This document shows positions 33,643-42,612 of a stretch of DNA of 64,000 nt, piece by piece. The translations under genes were made by a program, and so were the position numbers. A model generated the notes under the pieces. That model did not search any database. It was not told the DNA's origin and worked only from the letters and a program-made list of their open reading frames with translations. Source of the stretch: Sulfitobacter brevis (GTDB taxonomy: Bacteria; Pseudomonadota; Alphaproteobacteria; Rhodobacterales; Rhodobacteraceae). The stretch's first letter is position 1, and every line of letters begins with the position of its first letter. The stretch is from contig NZ_FOMW01000014.1 in NCBI RefSeq assembly GCF_900112755.1, positions 21,379 to 85,378 on the forward strand, read 5' to 3'.

Positions 33643-35754
33643 TCAAATGTGATATTCTTGGTGTCCGGCGAGCGTATGTACGACGCCTTTCACCTCAGTT
33701 CCGTGATAGATGCCAAAGGTTCCATGCCGGTTTTCCCGCGCATATCGTTGCAACATTGAGCGCTCGGCATCGTCCATAATTCGGTCAAAGGGGAGGGTGC
33801 ACAGGTTGAAATACCGCATGTTTTCCGGCGGATCGCCATCAACTACGCCGTGATAGATCAACCGCTGTTGCCCACTTTGGGTGTTTTGATAAATGGCATA
33901 AAGATGATCGAGGGCGGGTGTCAGACCAAGGCCCTTCAAATGACCGACTAGCCCATCAACAGTATTAGCCTCGGGTGGTGGTGTTGGAACCGATAATTCG
34001 CCCTTCGCGTTTTCAAGCAACAAGACATGCTCGCCACGGGCCAGCACTGCGCCTAACGACACGCCCATTGTCTTCGCGGCAGCATCTGCCAGCGCGGTGT
34101 CCAGCCCAACATCAAAATAGGCACCTTTGTAGTAGCCCAGAGGCGCCCCCTCGTGTGTTTCGAAATTGAGGACACGTCCGATCAGGATCAGATGATCTCC
34201 GGCATCGACCAGCCTCTCACGTGCACAACCGAAGTTTGTCAAAGAACCTTCGATAAGAGGCATATTTTGCGCATTGGCGCTCCATTTCGCAATGTTGAAC
34301 TTCTCGCTTGATTGAGAGGCGAACAGTCCCGAAATTTCCTTTTGTGTATCGGCTAGAATGTTAATGGCGAAATGCTCGGATTGCTCGAACGCTTCGCAAG
34401 ACTGTGCTGATTTTGCGATGCAGACCAAGAGCAGGGGTGGATCAAGCGAGACAGATGTAAATGAGTTGGCGGTAAATCCGCGCGGTGTTCCATCAGCCTG
34501 ACGTGTTGTCACGACGGTCACGCCTGTGGCAAAACTGCCGAAGGCATTGCGCAGGGCGCGTTTGGCATCCGCGTCCATTTCATTAGGTGTAACAAGTGTG
34601 TTCAGCAGATCATTGTCGGCACCAAGTGCGGGGGGCGAGGCAAGTGGGCTATTGCCATACGCGCCAAAGCGCAGCGGGTTAGCGGCAACTGTCCATGGCT
34701 TTTGGAGCGGGTCGGGACCTTGGATTGTGGACAACATACCGCGGGCGATCACATGCGGATCATTTACTATGTCAGCAATGGTGTTGAGCGGCCCGTAAGG
34801 CACTTCGCCGCCCAGCAAGGCGGTCAGTTCTGCTTTGGTATGTGCATTGCTCCAATCTGCGACGATCGAATTCAGCTTGGTTGAGTTCTCTGCACGTGCG
34901 GCGCGGGAGGCAAAGCGGGGATCTTCCTGCAAAGCGGGCAGGCCCATCAGGTTGGCCAACCGCTGCCAGAACGTGTCATCAACAATGCCCAAAGCAATGT
35001 GACCATCCTTGGCGGGAAACAGTCCGAATGGCGCAAGGAACGGATGCCCGTTGCCCTCTGGCCCAGGCACATTGCCCGTCATGTCGTGCAAATAGACCAT
35101 TCGTTCACACAATGAGATCATCGCATCATACATCGCGACATCAACAAACTGGCCCTTGCCTGTCGCTTCGGCCTCACGAAGTGCTGCCATGATACCAAAG
35201 GCCATCATCATGCCGGCAAAGATATCGCCAACACCGGGGCCGGTCTTGGTCGGGGTTGCCGCATCTGGCCCTGTCATGGCCATTAAGCCTCCCATCGCTT
35301 GGGCGACGACATCATACGACGGCCAATCTGAATAGGGGCTTTGGCCCGTGCGCGGATCGCCAAAACCGCGGATCGCAGCATAGACCAGTTTGGGGTTGTC
35401 CGCAGCGAGGGTCTCATAGGCAAGACCCAGACGCTCCATCACGCCTGGTCGGAAGTTTTCGACAATTACGTCTGCTGTCGCCGCGAGTTTGCGGAAATTT
35501 GCTTTTCCGTCTGGAGACTTTAGGTCCAATTGGATGCTTTTCTTGCCGCGGTTCAGACTGATGAAATAGCCCGCCCAATCTTGTGATGGATCGTCATCGC
35601 TGAATGGCCCATTGCCGCGGCTGGTGTCACCGTCAGCGCCTTCAATCTTGATCACCTCAGCGCCGTGATCGGCAAGATGCATAGTGCAATATGGGCCAGA
35701 TAGCATGCGGCTGAGGTCTAACACCCGCAGCCCTTTGAGGATCTGCGTGCTCAT
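33643..35754 (-). CDS. Fusion of family III CoA-transferase (CaiB/BaiF) and flavin reductase
   Basis: A 703-residue protein of at least two enzymes. Residues 1 to about 395 form a CaiB/BaiF CoA-transferase: LKGLRVLDLSRMLSGPYCTM, VIKIEGADGDTSR, VIVENFRPGVMERLG, and the catalytic aspartate in GVGDIFAGMMM. From about 398 to 550 there is an HpaC/RutF-type flavin reductase: ALRNAFGSFATGVTVVTTR, GFTANSFTSVSLDPPLLLVC, FAINILADTQ. The last 150 residues (to HQEYHI) form an extension whose fold I cannot name. The reductase could supply reduced FMN to the LLM monooxygenase at 38635. Such a fusion is odd because the two reactions have no shared intermediate. The ATG overlaps the end of the upstream hydrolase gene by 4 bp. 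Confidence 0.85.
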   Translation of the reverse strand: MSTQILKGLRVLDLSRMLSGPYCTMHLADHGAEVIKIEGADGDTSRGNGPFSDDDPSQDWAGYFISLNRGKKSIQLDLKSPDGKANFRKLAATADVIVENFRPGVMERLGLAYETLAADNPKLVYAAIRGFGDPRTGQSPYSDWPSYDVVAQAMGGLMAMTGPDAATPTKTGPGVGDIFAGMMMAFGIMAALREAEATGKGQFVDVAMYDAMISLCERMVYLHDMTGNVPGPEGNGHPFLAPFGLFPAKDGHIALGIVDDTFWQRLANLMGLPALQEDPRFASRAARAENSTKLNSIVADWSNAHTKAELTALLGGEVPYGPLNTIADIVNDPHVIARGMLSTIQGPDPLQKPWTVAANPLRFGAYGNSPLASPPALGADNDLLNTLVTPNEMDADAKRALRNAFGSFATGVTVVTTRQADGTPRGFTANSFTSVSLDPPLLLVCIAKSAQSCEAFEQSEHFAINILADTQKEISGLFASQSSEKFNIAKWSANAQNMPLIEGSLTNFGCARERLVDAGDHLILIGRVLNFETHEGAPLGYYKGAYFDVGLDTALADAAAKTMGVSLGAVLARGEHVLLLENAKGELSVPTPPPEANTVDGLVGHLKGLGLTPALDHLYAIYQNTQSGQQRLIYHGVVDGDPPENMRYFNLCTLPFDRIMDDAERSMLQRYARENRHGTFGIYHGTEVKGVVHTLAGHQEYHI

Positions 35755-36554
35755 TCAGACGCTTCCAATGCATCAAGAAACTTCCGAAGCGGCACGTTTA
35801 AGGCCTCAGGGGCTTCGGCTAGTGCCATGTGTCTCAATCCCGATAGTACCAGCGTTTTGGCGCCTGTAATTTCGGCAGCGATAGCGTGGGCCATTTCCGG
35901 CCCGTTGCCGTAGTCCTCGTCGCCGGTGATAACGAGCGCCGGGCAGTTGATTGGTGGGTTTGGCGCAACGATCTCGTCAATCCCCTCGGCCAAAACGCGG
36001 TAGATCGTGTGATAGATCGGTTTCTCGTTGGCTGTCACCCAGCCACGTACCGTTTCCATAATGTCTGGATTGGCGACGCGAAAAGCATCGGTAAACCATC
36101 TTTCAAGCGCGGCTTCGACTGTCGATGTGGGCCCCATCTCGCGGGCTTGATCTACACGCTTCAAGATTGCTGCTTGGGCTGCATCACTGCGTTTATGGGG
36201 CGAATGCAGGATGCCCAAGGCGCGTGTCTTTTGCGGTGCATCCTGTGCAAACCGTCGGGCGATCATGCCACCAAGCGAAAACCCAACAATTGTTGCGCGC
36301 GCAATATCGCAATGATCCAGCAGATCCGCCAGTTGCTGTGAAAACAAAGAGAGGTCTGGCATTCGCGGCGGCGCTTTGGACATACCATGTCCAAAAAGAT
36401 CGTAGCTAAGAACGCGGAAGCTGTCCGTCAGCGCAGGGGTTGTCCATTGCCAGCACTCTTTGTTCAACCCAAGGCCGTGGATCAAGACGACCACAGGCGC
36501 GCCCTTGGGGCCTGTGATGTCGAACTCTGTGCCATCCGGTGCTTTAGTCATCAA
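35751..36554 (-). CDS. Alpha/beta hydrolase
   Basis: A 267-residue alpha/beta hydrolase: oxyanion HGLGLNKECW (about 26-35), the nucleophile elbow GFSLGGM (about 91-97) and a C-terminal catalytic histidine in GLRHMALAEAP. It resembles enol-lactone hydrolases and RutD. It overlaps the RidA gene upstream and the fusion gene downstream by 4 bp each, so one operon is clear. A likely role is hydrolysing an unstable product of the oxidative step. Confidence 0.8.
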   Translation of the reverse strand: MMTKAPDGTEFDITGPKGAPVVVLIHGLGLNKECWQWTTPALTDSFRVLSYDLFGHGMSKAPPRMPDLSLFSQQLADLLDHCDIARATIVGFSLGGMIARRFAQDAPQKTRALGILHSPHKRSDAAQAAILKRVDQAREMGPTSTVEAALERWFTDAFRVANPDIMETVRGWVTANEKPIYHTIYRVLAEGIDEIVAPNPPINCPALVITGDEDYGNGPEMAHAIAAEITGAKTLVLSGLRHMALAEAPEALNVPLRKFLDALEASE

Positions 36555-36958
36555 GCTTCGCCTTCGAGAGGACGATAAGCCATGACCTCAACCTCGACGC
36601 GGGCGTCAACCAGCAAGTCAGAGACAACAGCGGAGCGTGTAGGCGGTTCAGCCGGGAAATATTGCCCGTAGATTTCGTTGAACCCAGGGAAATCGGATCG
36701 TTCCCGCAGCCAGACCATCGCTTTGACCACGTCGTCGCGGGTGCAGTCTGCCAGCGCCAGCGTTTCGGTGATGTCATCAAGCACCGCACGGGTTTGATCC
36801 TCGATGGAGCCGTCCGTCATTGGCGTGCCGTCCCGCATCGGAATCTGACCGGTTAGAAAGACAAAATCGCCAGCGCGGATCGCACGAGACAGCGTCAAAA
36901 CACGCCCGCCGATTTCAATCGGGCCACCAAGAACTTGCTTTTTCTGAACCATGGTCAT
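36551..36958 (-). CDS. RidA/RutC-family protein
   Basis: A 135-residue RidA-family protein: GDFVFLTGQIPMRDG, EDQTRAVLDDITETLALADCTRDDVVKAMVWL, RSAVVSDLLVDARVEVEVMAY. RidA family members hydrolyse reactive enamine/imine intermediates, and RutC does a related job in the Rut pathway. The ATG at 36958 has GGGAGG just upstream; longer upstream starts run into the divergent promoter. It is the first gene of the minus-strand operon. Confidence 0.85.
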   Translation of the reverse strand: MTMVQKKQVLGGPIEIGGRVLTLSRAIRAGDFVFLTGQIPMRDGTPMTDGSIEDQTRAVLDDITETLALADCTRDDVVKAMVWLRERSDFPGFNEIYGQYFPAEPPTRSAVVSDLLVDARVEVEVMAYRPLEGEA

Positions 36959-37092
36959 GCCTCCCTTGCTGGCAGGTTGCCGTGTTCGTGTAGAAAGGAT
37001 TGCAGATTTTTCGACAGCGTAAGTCGATTTTTCGGGCATGCTATTCGAGAAAGCCGCCAAGAATAGGAATCAGGCAAGGGAGGAACGTGCAT

Positions 37093-38574
37093 ATGGCCGA
37101 CATCAAGAGCTATCAAATGTTGATTGACGGTGCATGGGTAGATGCATCTGACGGTGGCACTTTCGACAGTGTGAACCCAACAACAGGTCAAATCTGGAGC
37201 CGCGTTCCCGAAGCGACAGAAGCCGATGTTAACCGTGCCGTTGAGACTGCGCATCACGCCTTTACCAAAGGACCATGGTCCAAGCTCACGCCGACAGAAC
37301 GCGGCAAACACTTGCGCAAGCTAGGCGATTTGCTGGCGGAGCACTCCGAGGTGTTAGGCCGTACTGAATCCGTCGATACCGGAAAGATGCTCAAGGAAAC
37401 GCGCTGGCAGGCTAAATACATAGCTGAGTTCTTTCACTTTTTTGCGGGCTGCGCGGACAAGGTCAGCGGTGAGACGTTGCCGATCGACAAGCCTGACATG
37501 TTTGTTTTTACCAAACGCGAGCCGCTTGGTGTGGTGGCCGCCGTTGTGCCATGGAATTCGCAGTTGTTTCTGGTTGCCGTAAAGCTGGGGCCAGCTTTGG
37601 CTGCGGGTAATACTGTGGTGCTGAAAGCGTCGGAGCACGCCAGCGCCGCGATGTTGGAGTTTGGCAAGCTTATCGAATTGGCTGGCATCCCGCCCGGTGT
37701 CGTTAATATCGTAACGGGCCACGGAGAGCCTTGTGGACGCGCGCTAACCGGTCATCCTTTAGTCGCGCGGGTGTCGTTTACGGGCGGACCTAACGCTGCG
37801 CGACATGTGCTGGAAAACGTCAAACGTAACTTTGCCGAAGTGTCGCTTGAGTTGGGCGGCAAATCGCCTTTCATCGTGTTCGACGATGCGAACATCGAGA
37901 GCGCTGTGAATGCTTCGATTGCAGGGATTTTTGGCGCAACGGGGCAAAGTTGTGTCGCGGGTTCGCGGCTATATCTCCATGAAGATATAGCGGATGAGTT
38001 TCTGGAACGGATGACGGCACTGACGCGGCAGATCGTGCTTGGTGATCCGCTGGCGGATGATACACAGATGGGCCCGCTTTGCACCGTCGGTCAGCTGGAG
38101 AACATCCAGCGCGAAGTGGCCTATGCACAAGAGCAAGGAGCCGCTGTTCTGGCGGGAGGCAAACAGCCCGAAGGCATGGGGGGGTTGTTCTTTGAGCCGA
38201 CAATCATCGAATGCCCGCGTCAGGATTTGCGCATTGTGGATACCGAACTGTTTGGGCCGGTCTTGTCAGTACAGCGCTTCAAGACCGAGGAAGAGGTACT
38301 CGCACTTGCCAACGATTCCGAACATGGGCTAGCCGCGGGGATTTTCACGCAAAATTCCGCGCGTTCGTTGCGGATGGCAAATTCTGTGCAGGCAGGAATC
38401 GTCTGGGTAAACACCTACCGCGTGGTATCGCCAATAGCCGAGTTTGGTGGGGTCAAAGGGTCGGGCTATGGGCGTGAAAGCGGGTTTCAGGCAATTTATG
38501 ATTACACCCGCCCCAAGACGATCTGGATAAATACTTCGGATGAGCCGATGGCCAATCCGTTTGTGATGCGGTGA
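37093..38574 (+). CDS. Aldehyde dehydrogenase
   Basis: A 493-residue NAD(P)-dependent aldehyde dehydrogenase of full length: VVPWNSQLFLVAVKLGPALAAGN, the catalytic glutamate in ELGGKSP (about 253), the catalytic cysteine in GQSCVAGSR (about 286), and the C-terminal EFGGVKGSGYGRE. It oxidises an aldehyde to a carboxylate. The substrate is unknown; betaine aldehyde or 4-trimethylaminobutyraldehyde would fit the carnitine-type neighbours, but this is inference. The start at 37093 has GGGAGGA upstream. It is transcribed divergently from the RidA operon. Confidence 0.88.
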   Translation: MADIKSYQMLIDGAWVDASDGGTFDSVNPTTGQIWSRVPEATEADVNRAVETAHHAFTKGPWSKLTPTERGKHLRKLGDLLAEHSEVLGRTESVDTGKMLKETRWQAKYIAEFFHFFAGCADKVSGETLPIDKPDMFVFTKREPLGVVAAVVPWNSQLFLVAVKLGPALAAGNTVVLKASEHASAAMLEFGKLIELAGIPPGVVNIVTGHGEPCGRALTGHPLVARVSFTGGPNAARHVLENVKRNFAEVSLELGGKSPFIVFDDANIESAVNASIAGIFGATGQSCVAGSRLYLHEDIADEFLERMTALTRQIVLGDPLADDTQMGPLCTVGQLENIQREVAYAQEQGAAVLAGGKQPEGMGGLFFEPTIIECPRQDLRIVDTELFGPVLSVQRFKTEEEVLALANDSEHGLAAGIFTQNSARSLRMANSVQAGIVWVNTYRVVSPIAEFGGVKGSGYGRESGFQAIYDYTRPKTIWINTSDEPMANPFVMR

Positions 38575-38634
38575 CAGAGCTTTCGGAAAGCGGACGCTCG
38601 GCCTTACCAAAATACATGAGAAAGGAGCCTTAGA

Positions 38635-39669
38635 ATGAAGTTTCAATTGGCCATAAACTTGGAACGTATCGACGACAGTCTTGATATGAACGATGTCGCC
38701 CGTCACACGCTTGAGATGGTGCAGATCGCTGAAGAAGGCGGTTTCGATATTGTCTGGTCTGCAGAGCATCATGCGCTTGAAATGACCATTGCGCCCAACC
38801 CGCTGCAAATTTTGACATGGTGGGCGAAGGAAACCAGCAACATTCGGCTGGGAACGGCGGTAGCGACAGCGGCGTATTGGCATCCTATCAACCTTGCGGG
38901 TGAGGCGGCGTTTGTCGACTTGATCAGTGGCGGGCGGCTTGAGTTCGGCATCGGGTCAGGGGCGTATCAGCGCGAGTTCGACCGAATGAAACCGGGCCTC
39001 AAGCAATCGGACGCGTGGCGCTACATGCAGGAAATGCTGCCTGTTATCCGCGCTCTTTGGCAAGGCGACGTGGCGCATGACGGCGAATTCTGGCAGTTTC
39101 CCACGGCTACGTCGGTGCCCAAACCGGTGCAGGATAATGTTCCAGTCTGGGTCTCCGCGCGTTCTCCTATCACCTATGATTATGCGATGCGTGAACGCTG
39201 CCATGTGAATTGTTGGCCGTTGACACGGCCCTTTGCCGAAGCGGAACTTTACAAACAACAACTGGATGAAGCGATTGCAAAAGCTGACAACGGTTGGATT
39301 CCGAGATTCGCGTTAATGCGGCATGCGTGTCTCTATGACAATGACGCTGACCGGCAAGAGGCCTTGGATGCTATTCGTCGGCTGCTTAGCCAGTTTGAGA
39401 ACCTGTTTCGCAATTCGGGCGATGTTGTCAACGGCTTTCCTGCGTCCATTCCGTTGGATGAATTGGCAGGCCGGGAACAATACGATCCCGAAATGCTCGA
39501 AGAAAACCTGATGTTCGGATCTCCTGACACAGTCATTCAAAAGCTGAAAAGATATCAGGCGTTGGGCGTGAATGAATACATTTATTACGCCTCGATGGGC
39601 CTAAACCACAAAGCGCAACAGCGATCACTTCGGATGTTCTGCAAAGAAGTCATGCCGGAATTCAGATAA
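38635..39669 (+). CDS. LLM-class (luciferase-like) flavin-dependent monooxygenase
   Basis: A 344-residue luciferase-like monooxygenase: FDIVWSAEHHALEM, RLGTAVATAAYWHPINLAGEAAFVDLISGGRLEFGIGSG (about 71-109). These two-component enzymes use reduced FMN from a separate reductase and oxygenate amines, amides or heterocycles. The flavin-reductase domain of the fusion at 33643-35754 is the obvious partner, as RutF is for RutA. A GAAAGGAG ribosome binding site precedes the ATG. The enoyl-CoA hydratase gene follows 12 nt downstream. Confidence 0.85.
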   Translation: MKFQLAINLERIDDSLDMNDVARHTLEMVQIAEEGGFDIVWSAEHHALEMTIAPNPLQILTWWAKETSNIRLGTAVATAAYWHPINLAGEAAFVDLISGGRLEFGIGSGAYQREFDRMKPGLKQSDAWRYMQEMLPVIRALWQGDVAHDGEFWQFPTATSVPKPVQDNVPVWVSARSPITYDYAMRERCHVNCWPLTRPFAEAELYKQQLDEAIAKADNGWIPRFALMRHACLYDNDADRQEALDAIRRLLSQFENLFRNSGDVVNGFPASIPLDELAGREQYDPEMLEENLMFGSPDTVIQKLKRYQALGVNEYIYYASMGLNHKAQQRSLRMFCKEVMPEFR

Positions 39670-39681
39670 GGAGAGACCCTG

Positions 39682-40485
39682 ATGTCGACAGGTGTAACAA
39701 CCCGCCGCGATGGACACGTGCTTGAGGTAACCTTGGAACGGGGCAAGGTGAATGCGATTGATGTCGCAACTTCTCAAGCGCTGGCTGCTGCGTTTCAAGA
39801 GCTGCATGAAGATAAGGACTTGCGCTGCGCCATCCTGACCGGTGGCGGCGATAAAATTTTCTCGGCGGGCTGGGACCTCAAAGCGTTGAATGATGGCGAG
39901 ATGAGCCTGGATAACTGGTGGGAAGCGGACGAATACGGCTTTGGCGGTTTCACCGGGCTGACCGAAAACTGGGCGCTGAACAAACCGGTTATTGCAGCAA
40001 TCAACGGGCTGGCGATTGGCGGGGGTTTTGAGATGGCGATGGGATGCGATTTGCTCATTGCCGCCGATCATGTCGAATTTGGCCTGCCTGAAATGCCTTT
40101 GGGGATCGTACCGGATGCAGGTGCGTTGCAGCGGTTGCCGCGGAGGATTCCGCATAACATTGCGATGGAGATGTTCCTGTTGGGCCGCCGGATGAGCGCG
40201 ACCGAGGCGGCGCATTACGGTCTGGTCAACAAAGTAGTTCCCAAGGAACAGCTGATGGATGCCGCACGGGAATGGGCCGCGTCCATTGCATGGTCTGCGC
40301 CTCTTGCGATGCAGACGGTCAAGGAAGTGCAGCGTGAAATCGAGTGTATCCCACTGGAACAAGCCTTCCACAAAATGCGCACAGACCCGATGCCGACCTA
40401 CCGCAAGATGCTGAAATCTGAAGATGCAAAGGAAGGTGTTGCCGCCTTTGTTGAAAAACGCGAACCTAATTTCAGAGGCGAATGA
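39682..40485 (+). CDS. Enoyl-CoA hydratase/isomerase, CaiD-like
   Basis: A 267-residue crotonase-fold protein: the oxyanion-hole segment DKIFSAGWDLKAL and INGLAIGGGFEMAMGCDLLI (about 110-129), and the catalytic glutamate in GLPEMPLGIVPDAG. The pattern resembles carnitinyl-CoA dehydratase (CaiD), which interconverts crotonobetainyl-CoA and L-carnitinyl-CoA. It overlaps the next gene by 4 bp, and that gene encodes a carnitine dehydrogenase-like enzyme, supporting the link. Another enoyl-CoA substrate remains possible. Confidence 0.82.
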   Translation: MSTGVTTRRDGHVLEVTLERGKVNAIDVATSQALAAAFQELHEDKDLRCAILTGGGDKIFSAGWDLKALNDGEMSLDNWWEADEYGFGGFTGLTENWALNKPVIAAINGLAIGGGFEMAMGCDLLIAADHVEFGLPEMPLGIVPDAGALQRLPRRIPHNIAMEMFLLGRRMSATEAAHYGLVNKVVPKEQLMDAAREWAASIAWSAPLAMQTVKEVQREIECIPLEQAFHKMRTDPMPTYRKMLKSEDAKEGVAAFVEKREPNFRGE

Positions 40486-41435
40486 TGTATCCAAATCCTG
40501 AGAGTATTACCCGCGTCACCAGTATCGGTGCTGGACCGATCGGTGCCGGATGGACCGCGCATTTCCTTGCCCGTGGCTATGATGTCACGGCCTATCTGCA
40601 TGACGCCTCCGAGACAGATGCATTCATGTCGATCCTCAACACGGCGTGGATCAGCTTGACCGATCTTGGTCTTTCCCCCGGCGCATCCTTGGACAGGTTG
40701 CAGATTTCTACTGATCTTGAAGATGCGCTCGCCGTAGCGGAATTCGTGCAAGAAAGCGGGCCGGAGCGGTTGGTAATCAAACAAGCGCTCTATGCTCGGA
40801 TGGGCGCGATTTTGCCGCCTTCCGTTGTAATTGGATCGTCAACCTCGGGCCTGATGATGAGCGACATTCAGGCCGATTGCCCGACACCAGAGCGCACGGT
40901 CATAGGGCACCCTTTTAACCCGCCTTACCTGTTGCCGCTGGTCGAGATTGTTGGCGGCAAGAAAACCGCTCCCGAGGCCGTCGCTTGGGCAGGTGAGTTC
41001 TACAAGATTGCGGGCAAAGCACCGCTGATGATGAAAAAGGAAATTCCTGGTTTTGTTGCAACCCGATTGCAAGAAGCGCTGTGGCGCGAAGCGTTGCATA
41101 TGGTGGCTAACGGTGAAGCAACGCCTGAAGATATCGATATTGCGCTGATGAACGGTCCGGCCCCGCGCATGGTAAGCCAAGGGCAGTGCATGGCCTTTCA
41201 TGTGGCTTGTGGTGCAGGGGGTATGGCCACAAATCTTGATCAATTCGGCCCCGCGTTAAAACTGCCTTGGACCCGTCTGGAGGCCCCCGAGTTGACCAAA
41301 GAGTTGCGTGACCGCATGGTGGATGGCTGCAATGAGGTCGCGGGGAGCCGTCACTTTGAAGATATGGCTGCGCAACGTGATCGGGAAATTGTGGGGGTTC
41401 TAAATGCGCTGAAAGCGGCAAGGCAGGAAACTTAG
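40482..41435 (+). CDS. 3-hydroxyacyl-CoA dehydrogenase family, L-carnitine dehydrogenase-like
   Basis: A 317-residue NAD-dependent dehydrogenase. The Rossmann motif is GAGPIGAGW (about 17-25), with SSTSGLMMSDIQ and GHPFNPPYLLPLVEIVGG typical of the family. The C-terminal GPAPRMVSQG and GGMATNLDQFGPALKLPW match the L-carnitine dehydrogenase (CdhA/LcdH) subgroup, which turns L-carnitine into 3-dehydrocarnitine. A BKACE-type enzyme and a GlxA/AraC regulator adjacent reproduce the carnitine dehydrogenase neighbourhood of pseudomonads as I recall it (CdhA, CdhC, CdhR). Confidence 0.78.
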   Translation: MMYPNPESITRVTSIGAGPIGAGWTAHFLARGYDVTAYLHDASETDAFMSILNTAWISLTDLGLSPGASLDRLQISTDLEDALAVAEFVQESGPERLVIKQALYARMGAILPPSVVIGSSTSGLMMSDIQADCPTPERTVIGHPFNPPYLLPLVEIVGGKKTAPEAVAWAGEFYKIAGKAPLMMKKEIPGFVATRLQEALWREALHMVANGEATPEDIDIALMNGPAPRMVSQGQCMAFHVACGAGGMATNLDQFGPALKLPWTRLEAPELTKELRDRMVDGCNEVAGSRHFEDMAAQRDREIVGVLNALKAARQET

Positions 41436-42520
41436 AGCTTCTTGCCACCTAGCTTCTGTTGACGCTTGCGTTCCAGCGCATCAACAAAATCTGAAAGCGT
41501 GCCAGTCCAGCTCGGTGCAGGTTCGTTTTCAGGCCATGCTTCGCGATACTCCGAGGGCCGCCGCCCGAACAGCTTTCCGAAGGAATATGAAAAGTGCGAC
41601 AAGGTGTTGAACCCCGATGCGGTTGCAATTTCCCGAACGCTCATCTGCGTGGAAATCAGCAAAATTCGAGCGTTCTCCACGCGGCGCAGAAGTCCAAATT
41701 GAACAACTGTGCACCCTACGTGACGGCTGAACTGGCGTTCAAGCTGGCGTTGGGAGACGTCGAGGATTTCGGCAATTTCCGGGATGCTAAGTGGCTCTTC
41801 AATGTTTTGCTCGATGATCGACATGGCGCGCCGCACAAGCGGTAACATCTCTTCTTTGCTGCGACCCATTGTTCGGCGCTGCTCCGTCGTAGCGGTCCTG
41901 ATCGCCGGGTACAGCATCTGATCGGAAACCTCTCCAGACATGCCGCTTCCAAGAACCTCGTCAATCAAATGCAACATTAGATCGACGCCAGCCAGCCCGC
42001 CCGAACACGTCATGATCTTACCATCAATTGTATATACCTGTTCGATTGCCTCCACTTGGGGAAATGATTCGCGAAAGCCGCTAAGCCAGGAAAAATGTGT
42101 TGTCGCCATTTTTCCATCCAACAGCCCGGCTCTCGCAACCACGTAGCAACCCAGCTCAACAGCAGCGATGCGTCTGCCAGCGCGGGCTTCTTTGCGCAGC
42201 CAAGATGTCAGTCTTCTGTTGTCATAAACTTCGGTTCCCCAGCTCCCTAGAACAAAGACAAAATCGGCGGGATGCGTGGCTGTGATGTCATGATTTACCT
42301 GCGTATTCATACCGTTGCTGGCCGAAATGCGAGGGCCGTCAAACGATACTATATCCCAAGAAAACACCACTTCACTGGATAGGTAGTTCGCAATTCTCAT
42401 GGTTTCGATCATCGTGATCATCGTGGTTAGATTGAAGCGCGGCACGACAACAAAAATCGCATGTGTCGGTGCGCGTTTTGTTGGAGAAGCAATATCAATT
42501 TGCATTTCGTGCAGTCCCAT
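41432..42520 (-). CDS. GlxA-family AraC-type regulator (CdhR-like)
   Basis: A 362-residue regulator. An N-terminal DJ-1/PfpI-like amidase fold (IFVVVPRFNLTTMITMIETMRIAN ... VELGCYVVARAGLLDG) precedes an AraC double helix-turn-helix (SIPEIAEILDVSQRQLERQFSRH and SVREIATASGFNTLSHFSYSFGKLFGRRPSEYR). This is the GlxA group, which contains regulators of carnitine, choline and betaine catabolism. It lies convergent to the carnitine dehydrogenase-like gene (4-bp overlap of ends) and divergent from the BKACE gene, probably controlling the operon starting at 42613. Confidence 0.85.
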   Translation of the reverse strand: MGLHEMQIDIASPTKRAPTHAIFVVVPRFNLTTMITMIETMRIANYLSSEVVFSWDIVSFDGPRISASNGMNTQVNHDITATHPADFVFVLGSWGTEVYDNRRLTSWLRKEARAGRRIAAVELGCYVVARAGLLDGKMATTHFSWLSGFRESFPQVEAIEQVYTIDGKIMTCSGGLAGVDLMLHLIDEVLGSGMSGEVSDQMLYPAIRTATTEQRRTMGRSKEEMLPLVRRAMSIIEQNIEEPLSIPEIAEILDVSQRQLERQFSRHVGCTVVQFGLLRRVENARILLISTQMSVREIATASGFNTLSHFSYSFGKLFGRRPSEYREAWPENEPAPSWTGTLSDFVDALERKRQQKLGGKKL

Positions 42521-42612
42521 TTTTCGCCAACATTACACAAATCTTGGCGATTTATCGATAAACTTCTCACCGTTTTCCGCGCCAATCTGGACTGGAAATG
42601 GGGAGATTTCGG

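Noticed and set aside
39625..40494. A 289-codon minus-strand frame opposite the enoyl-CoA hydratase
   Set aside because: Pure shadow of a well-defined crotonase-fold gene.
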